From assembly GCF_027912495.1 (NCBI RefSeq), contig NZ_CP115463.1:3050501-3114500 (forward strand): 64,000 nt of DNA, written 5' to 3'. The position numbers were made by a program, and so were the translations under genes. The notes under the pieces were generated by a model. The model saw nothing but the letters and a program-made list of their open reading frames with translations, ran no database searches and was not told the DNA's origin. The number at the start of each line of letters is the position of its first letter. Position 1 is the stretch's first letter. The stretch is from Caulobacter sp. NIBR1757 (lineage in GTDB: Bacteria > Pseudomonadota > Alphaproteobacteria > Caulobacterales > Caulobacteraceae). This document shows positions 1 to 8,787 of the stretch, piece after piece.

Positions 1-731
1 TCGCGCGACGGGCAACCCTGTGCGTCATCCCGCAGACCGAGCGGGCCATCACCTTCGCGGCCGAAACCGGGGGCCGGCGCATCGCGGTCGCCTACAACAC
101 GCCGGCCCTGAGCGAGATTGGGCCTCCCCCGGCTCCCCGCAGCGGTCCAGGCCTTGTCCTGTGGCATCATGGTTCGATCGGCCCACGGCGCCTTCCCGCC
201 AGCCTGATCCACGCTTTGGCAAAGACCCCCGACGATGTTGAGCTGCGGGTCGCGGGCTACGAGACGATTTCGACGTACGGCTACGTTGACAGCCTGAAGG
301 CGCTGGCGGGCTCGCTGGGGGTCGGGCACAGATTTTCCTATCTGGGAGCGGCCAAGCGCGACGACCTGTATGCGGCGGCCCGGGCGGCCGATGTCGGGGT
401 TCTGCTGTTCGACTCGAACTTCATCGAACCGATGGCCGGCGCTTCCAACAAGCCGTTCGACTTCCTCGCCTGCGGTCTGCCGCTGATCATCAACGACACG
501 GCCGAATGGCGTGACTTTTTCGGCGACAGGAACCTGTCGCTGAGCTGTCGGCCCGACGACCCGGATGATATTGCCCGGGTCATAATGTGGTATCGAGACC
601 ATCCCGAGGAGCGGGCGCGCATGGCGCAGCGGGGGCACCAGGCGATGCTCGACGAGTGGAACTACGAGCAGTCCTTTGCTCCTGTGCTAGAGGCTCTCGA
701 GGCGTCGTCCAGCATCGGCAGCCGGACTTGA
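1..731 (+). CDS. Glycosyltransferase, C-terminal part (5' end outside window)
   Basis: The reading frame is open from the first bases of the window to the TGA at 729-731, so the start lies upstream and about 243 codons are visible. The visible part reads as the C-terminal half of a GT-B glycosyltransferase. It has a strand-turn stretch (LVLWHHGSIGPRRL), then VELRVAGYE, a donor-domain segment (DDLYAAARAADVGVLLFD) and the acceptor-like segment NKPFDFLACGLPLIIND, where GT4 enzymes carry their E-x7-E region. An internal ATG at 216 would cut into the fold and is not the start. It begins a run of same-strand polysaccharide genes; the next ATG is 6 bp downstream. Donor and acceptor sugars cannot be told. 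Confidence 0.8.
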   Translation, partial: ARRATLCVIPQTERAITFAAETGGRRIAVAYNTPALSEIGPPPAPRSGPGLVLWHHGSIGPRRLPASLIHALAKTPDDVELRVAGYETISTYGYVDSLKALAGSLGVGHRFSYLGAAKRDDLYAAARAADVGVLLFDSNFIEPMAGASNKPFDFLACGLPLIINDTAEWRDFFGDRNLSLSCRPDDPDDIARVIMWYRDHPEERARMAQRGHQAMLDEWNYEQSFAPVLEALEASSSIGSRT

Positions 732-737
732 TGGACC

Positions 738-1871
738 ATGCGCATCCTCTTCCTGACCCCCGGCTGCTTCGACAAGGGCGGCATCAGCCGCTACTCCCGC
801 TATCAGATCGAAGCGCTGCGGGAGATCTGCGGGGCTGACAACGTTCGCGCCCTGTCGCTGCTGGGTCCGGACGAAAACAGCCTCGAAACCCCCTTTTCAG
901 TGCTGGCGCACGGCCCCGCCAACCGCCATGCCTCGATCATGAGTCGGCTGCAGTTCGCGACCCGGGCCCTGTACGAGGCCTTGACCTGGCGACCTGACGT
1001 CGTCTGGAGCGCCCACGTCAATTTCACGCCGCTGCTGAACCTCGCCGGCCGGCTGGCCGGGGCCCGGACCCTGCTCAATGTCTATGGACTGGAAATCTGG
1101 AGCGGCCTGACGGCCCCGCGACGCCGCGCCATGGCCCGTGTCCACCGGGTGCTCGCCGACTGCCACTTCACCGCCCGGCACGTGCGCGACGAGGGCCTGC
1201 ATCACAGTCTGCCGACCGTGGTCTGGGACCCGGTCGATCTGCGGACGTTCGCCCCGGGGCCGGCCGATCCCGCCGTGGCGGCCCGCTATGGCCTGCCGGA
1301 CCCGGACCGGCACACCGTGGTCATGAGCCTGGGCCGCCTGGCCAGGGCGGCGGCGCACAAGGGGTTCGACCGGCTGATCGCCACCGTCGCGCGCCTGGCC
1401 CCCGCCCATCCGGACCTGCGCCTGGTCATCGCCGGCCGGGGAGACGACCGGCCAAGGCTGGAGGCGCTGGCCGCCGAGCATGGCATCGCCGACCGGGTGA
1501 TCTTCACCGGCCCGGTCGACGAGGCCGACTTGCCGGCCATCTATCGCGCCGCCGATGTGTTTTCGCTGGTCAGCGATCGCGGACATGGCCGGGGAGAGGG
1601 CATCCCCCTGACGCCCCTCGAGGCCATGGCCTGCGGCGCCCCGATCATCGTCGGCGACGAGGACGGCTCGCAGGAGGCGGTCGTCGCCGGCCGCAATGGC
1701 TTCGTCGTCTCGCCCCGCGACCCGGGCAGCCACGCCGAGGCGCTCGGGCGGCTGGCCAGGGACCCGTCGCTGCGGGCGCGGATGGGCGGCGAGGCGCGCA
1801 AGGTGGCCGAGGAGTTCTTCAGCTACGGGCGATTCGTCAGCGAGCACCGGGCCCTGCTGGGGTCGCTTTGA
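738..1871 (+). CDS. Glycosyltransferase family 4 (GT-B fold)
   Basis: A 377-residue GT-B glycosyltransferase, presumably adding one sugar to a lipid-linked or surface glycan at the cytoplasmic membrane face. The N-terminal acceptor domain starts ILFLTPGCFDKGGISRYSR, with the glycine-rich loop of the family. The C-terminal donor domain has VVMSLGRLAR, DLRLVIAGRGDD, VIFTGPVDE and the E-x7-E region in EGIPLTPLEAMACGAPIIVG. Length is normal for GT4. The start is ATG 738, 6 bp after the preceding stop, and the stop overlaps the next gene by 4 bp (TTGA). Its place between two other glycosyltransferases supports a role in repeat-unit assembly. The sugar is not predictable. Confidence 0.88.
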   Translation: MRILFLTPGCFDKGGISRYSRYQIEALREICGADNVRALSLLGPDENSLETPFSVLAHGPANRHASIMSRLQFATRALYEALTWRPDVVWSAHVNFTPLLNLAGRLAGARTLLNVYGLEIWSGLTAPRRRAMARVHRVLADCHFTARHVRDEGLHHSLPTVVWDPVDLRTFAPGPADPAVAARYGLPDPDRHTVVMSLGRLARAAAHKGFDRLIATVARLAPAHPDLRLVIAGRGDDRPRLEALAAEHGIADRVIFTGPVDEADLPAIYRAADVFSLVSDRGHGRGEGIPLTPLEAMACGAPIIVGDEDGSQEAVVAGRNGFVVSPRDPGSHAEALGRLARDPSLRARMGGEARKVAEEFFSYGRFVSEHRALLGSL

Positions 1872-3064
1872 AAATCCTCATCTACGCCCCCAACTACTAC
1901 CCCGCCACGCGGTACGGCGGGCCCATCCGCTCGAGCCACGGGCTGGCGGCGGCGCTGGTGCGGGCCGGGCACGGGGTGCAGGTGTTCACCACCGATGTTG
2001 ACGGCCCCGACCGGCTGGACGTACCGCTGGAGACGCCGGTTCTGATCGATGGCGTCGAAGTGCGTTATTTTCCCCTCGCCGCCCCGGCGCGGATCTATCA
2101 CTCGCCGGCCATGGACCGGGCCCTGGCGGACGCGGCGGCCGGGGTCGATGTGATCCACACCAACGGCATGTTCCTGTTGCCGGGGCCCAGGGCGGCGCAC
2201 CACGCCCGCCGCGCCGGCACGCCACTGGTCATCTCCCCGCGCGGCATGCTGTTGCCGGAGATGATCGCCGGCAAGTCGGCCCTGGTGAAGCGCGCCTGGA
2301 TCAGCCTGCTGGAGCGGCGCGCCCTGTCGGGCGCGGCGGCGATCCATGTCACCTCCGAGGAGGAGGCCCGGGGCGTGCGGGCCCTGGGGCTCGACCTGGC
2401 GCCGCTGAGCGTCATCGGCAACGGCGTCGACACGCCGGCGGCCCCGCCGTCCGCCGCCGGGATCGAGCGGCTGTGGGGCGCGGCGCCGAAGGGACGGCGC
2501 GTGGCGTTTCTGGCCCGGCTCGACTGGACGAAGGGCGCCGACCTGGCCGTCGAGGCGGTCACCGCCCTGCCCGGCGCGCACCTGCTGTTGGCCGGCCCCG
2601 ACCAGATCGGGCTACGGGCCCGGCTCGAAGACCTCGCCTCCCGGGCCGGCGCCGCCGACCGGGTGCGTTTCGCCGGTCAGCTGGACGATGCCGAAAAATG
2701 GGCCCTGCTGGCCGGCGCCGACGTCCTTGTCGCCCCGTCGGTCAACGAGAGCTTCGGCCTGGCCGTAGCCGAGGCGATGGCCATGGGCGTGAGCGTCGTC
2801 ACATCGCCCGGCGTCGGAGCCAGCGATATTGTCCGCCGGATTGAACCGGACTGCGTCGTCGAGCGTAACGTTCCGGACCTGACCGCGGCGATCGGGGCGC
2901 TCCTCGGCGACCCCGCCCGGCGCGAGCGGTTCGGCAAGGAGGCCCAGCGGGTCATGCGCGCGGAATTTGGCTGGGACAGCATCGCCGGCCGCATGATCGC
3001 GCTGTATGAAGCGGCGGGGGGAGACGAACCGCGCGGCATTGGTCGGCAGGGATACTCCACGTGA
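1868..3064 (+). CDS. Glycosyltransferase family 4
   Basis: A 398-residue GT4-like glycosyltransferase. The N-terminus (KILIYAPNYYPATRYGGPI) carries the family glycine loop. The donor domain shows VAFLARLDWTKGADL, HLLLAGPDQ, VRFAGQLDD and the E-x7-E region in NESFGLAVAEAMAMGVSV. The start is a TTG at 1868 overlapping the previous stop, which implies translational coupling; no ATG fits the fold better. The gene ends with a GTGA overlap on the flippase. Linked starts and stops from 738 to 5249 indicate one operon. Substrate unknown. Confidence 0.87.
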   Translation: MKILIYAPNYYPATRYGGPIRSSHGLAAALVRAGHGVQVFTTDVDGPDRLDVPLETPVLIDGVEVRYFPLAAPARIYHSPAMDRALADAAAGVDVIHTNGMFLLPGPRAAHHARRAGTPLVISPRGMLLPEMIAGKSALVKRAWISLLERRALSGAAAIHVTSEEEARGVRALGLDLAPLSVIGNGVDTPAAPPSAAGIERLWGAAPKGRRVAFLARLDWTKGADLAVEAVTALPGAHLLLAGPDQIGLRARLEDLASRAGAADRVRFAGQLDDAEKWALLAGADVLVAPSVNESFGLAVAEAMAMGVSVVTSPGVGASDIVRRIEPDCVVERNVPDLTAAIGALLGDPARRERFGKEAQRVMRAEFGWDSIAGRMIALYEAAGGDEPRGIGRQGYST

Positions 3065-4347
3065 ACCTGATCATTCCCCTGAAAGCCCAGCTCAGCCGGG
3101 TCATCAAGTCCACCTTCGTGCGCGCGGTGACGGCCCTGTCGACGGGGCAACTCATTTCGGCCGTGATCCCGATCCTCGCCGCCCCGATCCTGGGGCGCCT
3201 CTATCTGCCCGCCGACTACGGCGTCCTGGCCACCTTCATGGCGGCCTCGACCATCCTGTCAGCCGTCAGCACGTTCCAGCTCCAGCAGGGCGTCATCGCC
3301 GAGCACGGCGAACGCCGGGCGGTCGCCCTGGTCGTCGTTTGCCGGCGCGTCGGCTATATTGTCTCCGCCGCGGCGCTGGTTCTCGCCCTGGGGATCGTGC
3401 TGTGGATGGGAGAGAGCACCCACTACGCCGCCTCCAAGTGGTGGATGTTGGGTCTGCCCCTGACGACGGCGAGCGGCGCCGTGGTGGCGGCGACCGCCGC
3501 CCTCGCCAATCGTTACAGGCGCTATGGCACGATGGCCCAGGCTCAAGTCTTGTCGGCGGTCGTGACCGTCGCAACATCGGTCAGCTTGGGTGTAGCAGGA
3601 TGGGGCGCGAGCGGCCTGTTCGTCAGCTACTTCCTCTCCCAACTCGTGACGCTCTTCTACTACCTGTGGCTCTACCGGCAGATGGTTCCGACGCCGCCGC
3701 GACCTGGCGTCAAGCGCACCCTGGTTCTGATCCGGTCGCATCGCCGATTCGCGATCTTCACCCTTCCAGCGGTGCTGATCTCCAACGTGAGTCAGCAGCT
3801 GCCGGTCTTTTCCCTTGCCGCGCTTGGCCTGGCCCCCCTGGTCGGCGCGTTTGCCCGGGCCAGGCAGTTGGCGAGCATGCCGATCCAGCTGCTCGGCAGC
3901 TCGGTCGGGCAGGTCTTCCGACAACGGGCTTCGGAGATGTATCGCGCAACGGGCTCCTGCCGCCCCGAGTTTGTGAGAACATTCTTCGTGCTGCTTGGCA
4001 TGGGGCTGGCGCCGACCATCGCGCTCATGCTGTACGGGCGCGTCCTCTTCGAGTTCGTGCTCGGACCACAGTGGGGCGATGCGGGCAAGATCGCAGGCAT
4101 ACTGGCTCCAATGTTGCTGCTGCGCCTGGTTTCCGCACCGCTTTCACAGGTGTTCTACTTCACCGGGCGACAGGTGCACGATCTTGTCATCGTTGTCAGC
4201 AATACTGCCCTGCTGGCCTTGATATTGGCGGTCGTTCTGGTGCTCAAACTGCCGGCGATATCGATCGTATACGTGTTCTCGGTGTCTTACTCTATTATGT
4301 ACGTAGTCTACTTAGCGATGGGATGGCGAGCATCACTAGCAAGATGA
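3061..4347 (+). CDS. Polysaccharide flippase / Wzx-like membrane protein
   Basis: A 428-residue polytopic membrane protein of the MATE-like polysaccharide-transporter type. It would flip the lipid-linked repeat unit across the inner membrane. Many hydrophobic segments are visible, for example LISAVIPILAAPILGRLY near the N-terminus and the last segment ending YSIMYVVYLAMG, separated by short basic loops. The early GRLYLPADYG segment is typical of this family. The start is GTG 3061 overlapping the previous stop; the end overlaps the methyltransferase ATG. The last ~90 bp are richer in A+T than the surroundings, which may mark an old junction. Confidence 0.87.
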   Translation: MNLIIPLKAQLSRVIKSTFVRAVTALSTGQLISAVIPILAAPILGRLYLPADYGVLATFMAASTILSAVSTFQLQQGVIAEHGERRAVALVVVCRRVGYIVSAAALVLALGIVLWMGESTHYAASKWWMLGLPLTTASGAVVAATAALANRYRRYGTMAQAQVLSAVVTVATSVSLGVAGWGASGLFVSYFLSQLVTLFYYLWLYRQMVPTPPRPGVKRTLVLIRSHRRFAIFTLPAVLISNVSQQLPVFSLAALGLAPLVGAFARARQLASMPIQLLGSSVGQVFRQRASEMYRATGSCRPEFVRTFFVLLGMGLAPTIALMLYGRVLFEFVLGPQWGDAGKIAGILAPMLLLRLVSAPLSQVFYFTGRQVHDLVIVVSNTALLALILAVVLVLKLPAISIVYVFSVSYSIMYVVYLAMGWRASLAR

Positions 4348-5249
4348 ACCATGACTCCCCCCCGGCCGGTCCGGCGATGTCCTTCGAGCAGGCCTACTAC
4401 GAGGCTGACAGCTTCTGGGCTGGGGACGCCCTTACCGACAGCGGCAACCGTTCGCGCGTGGAATTGACCGCGGCGGTTGTGCCGAGGGACGTTCGCTCCC
4501 TGCTCGATGCGGGCTGCGGCAACGGCGTGTTCGGGATCGCCCTGGCGGCGGCGCGGCCTGACATCGCGCTTGTCGGGATGGATCGCAGCGCGGCGGCCCT
4601 GAAATACGCGCCCTTCGAAACCATCCAGGGCTCACTCGAGAGCATTCCGTTCCCCGACGGCTCGTTCGACTGTGTCAGCTGCCTTCAGGTGATCGAGCAT
4701 CTGCCGCTGGGGGTCTACGAAGTGGCGCTGCGCGAGCTCGTCCGGGTGTCGCGGCGCTATGTGATTGTCGGCGTCCCCTACAAGGAGGATCTGGAGAAGG
4801 ACACCACGGTCTGCCCGGCCTGCAAGACCCGGTTCAACATAGACCTGCACCTGCGCACCTATGACGACGCGAAGATCGCGAACCTGTTCACGGAGCACGG
4901 CGGCCGGATGACGCGGATCGAGTTTCCCGCCCGGCGCCTCAGGCTGAAGTATGTCAACGAGGTGCTGGGCTATTTGAGGCGTGACCGGACACCGCAGGGC
5001 TTCCTTTCTCCGATTTGCCCCGTCTGCGGCTATTCCGAGGGCGACCTGGCGGCAGCCCCGGTGGTGGACACTTCCGTTCCGGGTCCGGCGGGCCAGGGGT
5101 CGGGCCTGCGAGCGACCGCGAAGAGGCTGGCGAGGTCCATCGGGAAAATCTGGCCGCGCGAGGAGGTCTTCGGGTACTGGGCCATCGCACTCTACGAGTT
5201 CCCCGATCGAGAAACACCTGTCGCCGCCCAGGAGCAAGGCGGCGGGTGA
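4344..5249 (+). CDS. Class I SAM-dependent methyltransferase with CxxC pairs
   Basis: A 301-residue methyltransferase with the SAM-binding motif LLDAGCGNGVFGIAL, an acidic strand-2 end (VGMDRS) and DCVSCLQVIEHLPLG as motif II/III. After the Rossmann core come two cysteine pairs, CPAC and CPVC, which could bind a zinc ion. Such pairs also occur in bacterial methyltransferases of glycan clusters. ATG 4344 overlaps the flippase stop as ATGA; an in-frame ATG at 4323 would add seven residues. The likely role is methylation of a sugar or a chain end of the polysaccharide, inferred from the neighbours only. Confidence 0.8.
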   Translation: MNHDSPPAGPAMSFEQAYYEADSFWAGDALTDSGNRSRVELTAAVVPRDVRSLLDAGCGNGVFGIALAAARPDIALVGMDRSAAALKYAPFETIQGSLESIPFPDGSFDCVSCLQVIEHLPLGVYEVALRELVRVSRRYVIVGVPYKEDLEKDTTVCPACKTRFNIDLHLRTYDDAKIANLFTEHGGRMTRIEFPARRLRLKYVNEVLGYLRRDRTPQGFLSPICPVCGYSEGDLAAAPVVDTSVPGPAGQGSGLRATAKRLARSIGKIWPREEVFGYWAIALYEFPDRETPVAAQEQGGG

Positions 5250-5310
5250 CTGCCTCGGTTCGCCGGATGACAGATCAAGAGCCCAGGCATGGGCACACCC
5301 TGGAGTTTAC

Positions 5311-6135
5311 ATGAGCGCCCTGCCCAACCTCGTCATTATCGGCGCCATGAAGTGCGGAACGACGAGCCTGCATCAATATCTGGATGTGCATCCAGATATC
5401 GGGATGTCAGACCCCAAGGAGGTCAACTTCTTCTCCGGAGAGGCCTCGGACCGGCCGCTCGATTGGTACAAGAGCCTGTTCGACCCCTCCAAAGCCGTTC
5501 GGGGGGAAGCGTCGCAGAGCTACAGCAAGGCTCACCTGCCCATCTACGCCGGCGCGCCCGAGCGCATGGCCGAGATCATTCCGGATGCCAAGCTGATCTA
5601 CCTGGTCCGGGATCCGATCAAGCGGTATTCGTCGCACCTGCTGGACAACATCTATAACGAACACAGGTCGACGGTGTCCTGGGCCCTGGAAACCGATCAC
5701 TACATCAAGACCGGATCATACCATTTTCAGCTCAGCTTTTTTCTGAAGCATTACTCGATGGATCAAATCATGGTCGTCGATCTCGAGGATCTGAAGGCTC
5801 ACCGCCTGGACACAATGAACAAGATCGTCGACTTCCTCGGGGTCAAACCCTTTGAGGACGGCTCTGCGTTCGATTTCGTCGCCAATGTGGCGACGGAGAA
5901 ACTTGTTCCGCATCGGTGGAAGTATAGTCGGCTGGCCCGCCTGGGCCAACGGATCGCACCCGGGTTGACCGACCAGATCCTGGATTCGCGCCTTCTGCGG
6001 GAAACCCTTCTGCCCCATGGCAAGAAGGCGATCCTGTCCGATGAGGACAAGGCCAGGCTGGCCGAACGTTTCAGGCCAGACGTCGATGCGCTGAGGACCC
6101 TGCTTGGCAGGGACTTCAAGACCTGGTCGGTCTAG
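5311..6135 (+). CDS. Sulfotransferase (PAPS-dependent)
   Basis: A 274-residue sulfotransferase of the heparan/carbohydrate type, expected to transfer sulfate from PAPS to a glycan hydroxyl. The N-terminus has the 5'-phosphosulfate loop (IIGAMKCGTTSLHQYL) and the PKEVNFFS segment. The 3'-phosphate motif is YLVRDPIKRYSSHL. The ATG at 5311 places the PAPS loop about ten residues from the start, as usual, so the long open frame upstream is not coding. It is separated by 61 bp from the methyltransferase. The context suggests sulfation of the surface polysaccharide. Confidence 0.88.
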   Translation: MSALPNLVIIGAMKCGTTSLHQYLDVHPDIGMSDPKEVNFFSGEASDRPLDWYKSLFDPSKAVRGEASQSYSKAHLPIYAGAPERMAEIIPDAKLIYLVRDPIKRYSSHLLDNIYNEHRSTVSWALETDHYIKTGSYHFQLSFFLKHYSMDQIMVVDLEDLKAHRLDTMNKIVDFLGVKPFEDGSAFDFVANVATEKLVPHRWKYSRLARLGQRIAPGLTDQILDSRLLRETLLPHGKKAILSDEDKARLAERFRPDVDALRTLLGRDFKTWSV

Positions 6136-6165
6136 GTGCGCCATGCTTGAGAAACCGGCCCGCTC

Positions 6166-6810
6166 ATGATCACCATCATCGACTACAACGCCGGCAACAT
6201 CGGCTCCGTCGTCAACATGCTGCGCTACCTCGGCATCCCGAGCTGCGTCGCTTCCGACGCCAGGGCCATCGCCGAGGCCGAACGCCTGATCCTGCCGGGC
6301 GTCGGCCATTTCGACTTCGGCATGGGCGAACTGATCAAGCGCGACCTGGTCGGCGCCCTGCGGACGCAGGTGCTGGAGCGGGGCGTGCCGATCCTCGGCA
6401 TCTGCCTGGGCGCCCAGCTTCTGACCCGCGGCAGCGCCGAGGGGGACCGCGAGGGGCTGGGCTTCCTGGCCGCCGAAACCGTCGCCTTCGACCGCTCGAG
6501 GATGCCCGCCAACCTGCGCGTGCCGCACATCGGCTGGGCGGAGACCAGGGCCAGCGCCAACTGTCCGCTCACATCGGCCGAAACCGCGCCATCACGGTTC
6601 TATTACGTCCACAGCTATCACCTCCTGTGCGACGATCCGACCGAGGCCATCCTCCACGCGACCCACGGCTACGAGTTCGTGGCGGGCTTCCAGAAGGGAT
6701 CGGTGTTCGGCGTGCAGTTTCATCCAGAAAAGAGCCACCGCTATGGGATGGAGGTTCTGCGGGCCTACGCCGGATGGAGCCAGCAAGGGCGCGAGGCAGC
6801 CTCGCGCTGA
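6166..6810 (+). CDS. hisH: HisH-like glutaminase subunit (polysaccharide cluster paralogue)
   Basis: A 214-residue class I glutamine amidotransferase of the HisH family, releasing ammonia from glutamine for a partner synthase. The nucleophile elbow GICLGAQLL and the His-Glu pair in VQFHPEKS complete an intact triad. It starts ITIIDYNAGNIGSVVNMLRYLG, as HisH does. Its place beside a HisF-like gene and a PseA/WbpG-like amidotransferase, inside a glycan cluster rather than a his operon, points to amidation of a nucleotide sugar rather than histidine synthesis. The housekeeping copy is expected elsewhere. Confidence 0.88.
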   Translation: MITIIDYNAGNIGSVVNMLRYLGIPSCVASDARAIAEAERLILPGVGHFDFGMGELIKRDLVGALRTQVLERGVPILGICLGAQLLTRGSAEGDREGLGFLAAETVAFDRSRMPANLRVPHIGWAETRASANCPLTSAETAPSRFYYVHSYHLLCDDPTEAILHATHGYEFVAGFQKGSVFGVQFHPEKSHRYGMEVLRAYAGWSQQGREAASR

Positions 6811-6820
6811 GATCAGGGCC

Positions 6821-7597
6821 ATGAGAACCGTAAGAATCATCCCGACCCTGCTGATCGACGGACGCGGTCGCCTCGTGAAGACCGTGCGCTTCGGCAAGCG
6901 GACCTACATCGGCGACCCCATCAACGCGGTGCGGATCTTCAACACCAAGGAGGTCGACGAACTGGTGCTGCTCGACATCGACGCGACACGCCAGGGTCGC
7001 GAGCCGAACTACAGCTTCGTCGAGGATATCGTCAGCGAGGCCTTCATGCCCATCGCCTACGGCGGCGGCATCCGGTCGATGGAACAGATCGAACGGCTCT
7101 ACGGATGCGGCATCGAGAAGGTCGTCCTCTCCTCGGCGGTTTCCGAGGGAACCGATCTGGTTCAGCGGGCCGCGATGCGTTACGGGTCCCAGGCGGTCGT
7201 GGTCTGCCTGCAGGTGGAGCGGCGGTTGCTGGGCGGATACCGGCTTCGGGCGGGGACCGCCCCGGGCGCCGGGTCCCCCTCCCCGGTCGAGACCGCGCGC
7301 CGCGTGGTGGAGGCCGGGGCCGGCGAATTGCTGGTCTATTCGGTGGACCGTGATGGAACCTCGGCGGGCTATGATCTGCCGATGCTGCGCGCGATCGCGG
7401 ACGCCGTCGACGTTCCGGTCGTGGCCTGCGGCGGCGCGCGCCAACTCGACGATTTCCGCGCGGCGGTGGTCGAGGGCGGATGCTCGGCCGCGGCGGCGGG
7501 AAGTCTTTTTGTATATCAGGCGTCATCTAACGGTGTTCTTATATCCTACCCCACTCAAAATGAGTTGTGTAGTAAAGTTTTTGAAAGGCTGAGTTGA
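6821..7597 (+). CDS. hisF: HisF-like synthase subunit, catalytic Asp positions replaced
   Basis: A 258-residue TIM-barrel protein of the HisF family. ATG 6821 gives the family N-terminus MRTVRIIPTLLIDGRG. The segments GDPINAVRIFN, ELVLLDIDA and MPIAYGGGI match the polysaccharide-linked HisF subgroup. At the position of the first catalytic Asp of HisF cyclase the strand reads TLLI. At the second (normally in an AID or SID context) it reads VVCLQV. Cyclisation of the histidine precursor is therefore unlikely. It probably accepts ammonia from HisH and passes it to the next gene product. The last ~90 bp are markedly A+T-rich. Confidence 0.82.
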   Translation: MRTVRIIPTLLIDGRGRLVKTVRFGKRTYIGDPINAVRIFNTKEVDELVLLDIDATRQGREPNYSFVEDIVSEAFMPIAYGGGIRSMEQIERLYGCGIEKVVLSSAVSEGTDLVQRAAMRYGSQAVVVCLQVERRLLGGYRLRAGTAPGAGSPSPVETARRVVEAGAGELLVYSVDRDGTSAGYDLPMLRAIADAVDVPVVACGGARQLDDFRAAVVEGGCSAAAAGSLFVYQASSNGVLISYPTQNELCSKVFERLS

Positions 7598-7599
7598 AA

Positions 7600-8787
7600 A
7601 TGGCAGTGGCCGGGAGTTGGCGCCAGGACGACGCTGGCAACCTCAAGGATGGAGGCGGTGTGTTCCAGGTCTGCACCAGGACCGTGATGGACACCACCGA
7701 CCCGGACATCACCTTCGACGACGCCGGCGTCAGCAACTACTGGCACGAGTATCAGGCCTTCAAGGCGGCCCTGCCGACCCGCGAGGCGCGGGACGCCACG
7801 CTGGCCACGACGCTTGAGGCGATCAAGCGGTCCGGGCGGGGCAAGCGATACGACTGCGTGCTGGGGCTCAGCGGGGGCGTCGACAGTTCCTACCTGGCCT
7901 ACGTCGCCAAGCAGCATGGGCTGCGGCCCCTGGTCATGCATTTCGACAACGGCTGGAACTCGGAACTGGCCGTCAGCAACATCGAAAAGCTCGTCTCGGG
8001 TCTGGGCTACGACCTCGAGACCTTCGTCATGGATTGGGAAGAGTTTCGGGACGTGCAGCGGGCCTACTTCAAGGCGTCCGTCCTCGACCTCGAGGTTCCC
8101 ACAGACCACATGATCATGGGGGCCCTCTACAGGATCGCAGCGCGCAAGGGGATCAAGTACGTGCTCTCCGGCACCAACAGCGCCACCGAGTGGTTGCTGC
8201 CCAAGGCCTGGTACTATCGCAAGCTCGACCTGGTTAACCTGAAGGCCATCCACAAGCGCTTCGGGGATCGCCCCCTCCGAAAGCTCCCGTCGCTTGGGCT
8301 GTGGCAACAGGTCTACTTCGATCGTGTCCGCAGAATTTCAAGCGCCGCGCTTCTGGAGCTGGTCGACTACGACAAGAGCGCGGCGACCCGCCTCCTGGCG
8401 ACGGATTTCGGCTGGAGGGACTACGGGGGCAAGCACCACGAGTCCGTCTTCACCCGGTTCTACCAAGGCTACATCCTGCCGAAGAAATTCGGCATCGACA
8501 AACGCAAGGCCCACCTCTCGAGCCTGATCCTGTCCGGCCAAATCACCCGCGAGCAGGCCCTGGCCGAGCTTCAGCAGCCGCCCTATGACGAGCGGCTGCA
8601 GGAACAGGACAAGCAGTATGTGGCGAAGAAACTGGGCTTCAGCGGCCCGGAATTCGAGGCGGTGCTGACCCAGCCGAACCATGCCCACGAGGACTACGGG
8701 ACCGATCTCGACCAGAGGCGCCTCTATTTCAAGGCGCTGAAGACGTTTGGGGGGCCCGTGCGATGGCTGCGCTCGCTCAGGGGCTGA
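7600..8787 (+). CDS. N-acetyl sugar amidotransferase-like protein (PseA/WbpG family) lacking N-terminal cysteines
   Basis: About 395 residues with an intact PP-loop (LGLSGGVDSSYLAY), so an ATP-dependent adenylating amidotransferase is likely. With the HisH- and HisF-like proteins it would convert an acetamido group on a sugar to an acetamidino group. Family members usually open with two cysteine pairs (CTRC ... CNHC). Here these read CTRT and SNYW, so the presumed metal site is lost. Starts possible are TTG 7594 (overlapping the HisF stop), ATG 7600 and GTG 7660, which has GGAGG upstream and best fits the family N-terminus. It overlaps the next gene by 25 bp. Confidence 0.8.
   Translation: MAVAGSWRQDDAGNLKDGGGVFQVCTRTVMDTTDPDITFDDAGVSNYWHEYQAFKAALPTREARDATLATTLEAIKRSGRGKRYDCVLGLSGGVDSSYLAYVAKQHGLRPLVMHFDNGWNSELAVSNIEKLVSGLGYDLETFVMDWEEFRDVQRAYFKASVLDLEVPTDHMIMGALYRIAARKGIKYVLSGTNSATEWLLPKAWYYRKLDLVNLKAIHKRFGDRPLRKLPSLGLWQQVYFDRVRRISSAALLELVDYDKSAATRLLATDFGWRDYGGKHHESVFTRFYQGYILPKKFGIDKRKAHLSSLILSGQITREQALAELQQPPYDERLQEQDKQYVAKKLGFSGPEFEAVLTQPNHAHEDYGTDLDQRRLYFKALKTFGGPVRWLRSLRG

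Noticed and set aside
3006-4343. N-terminal extension of the methyltransferase frame
   Set aside because: It runs through the flippase in another frame; the methyltransferase motif order fits ATG 4344 with an ATGA overlap.
6166-7597. HisH and HisF as part of a histidine operon
   Set aside because: No other his genes are present; the neighbours are glycan genes and the HisF catalytic Asp positions are replaced.
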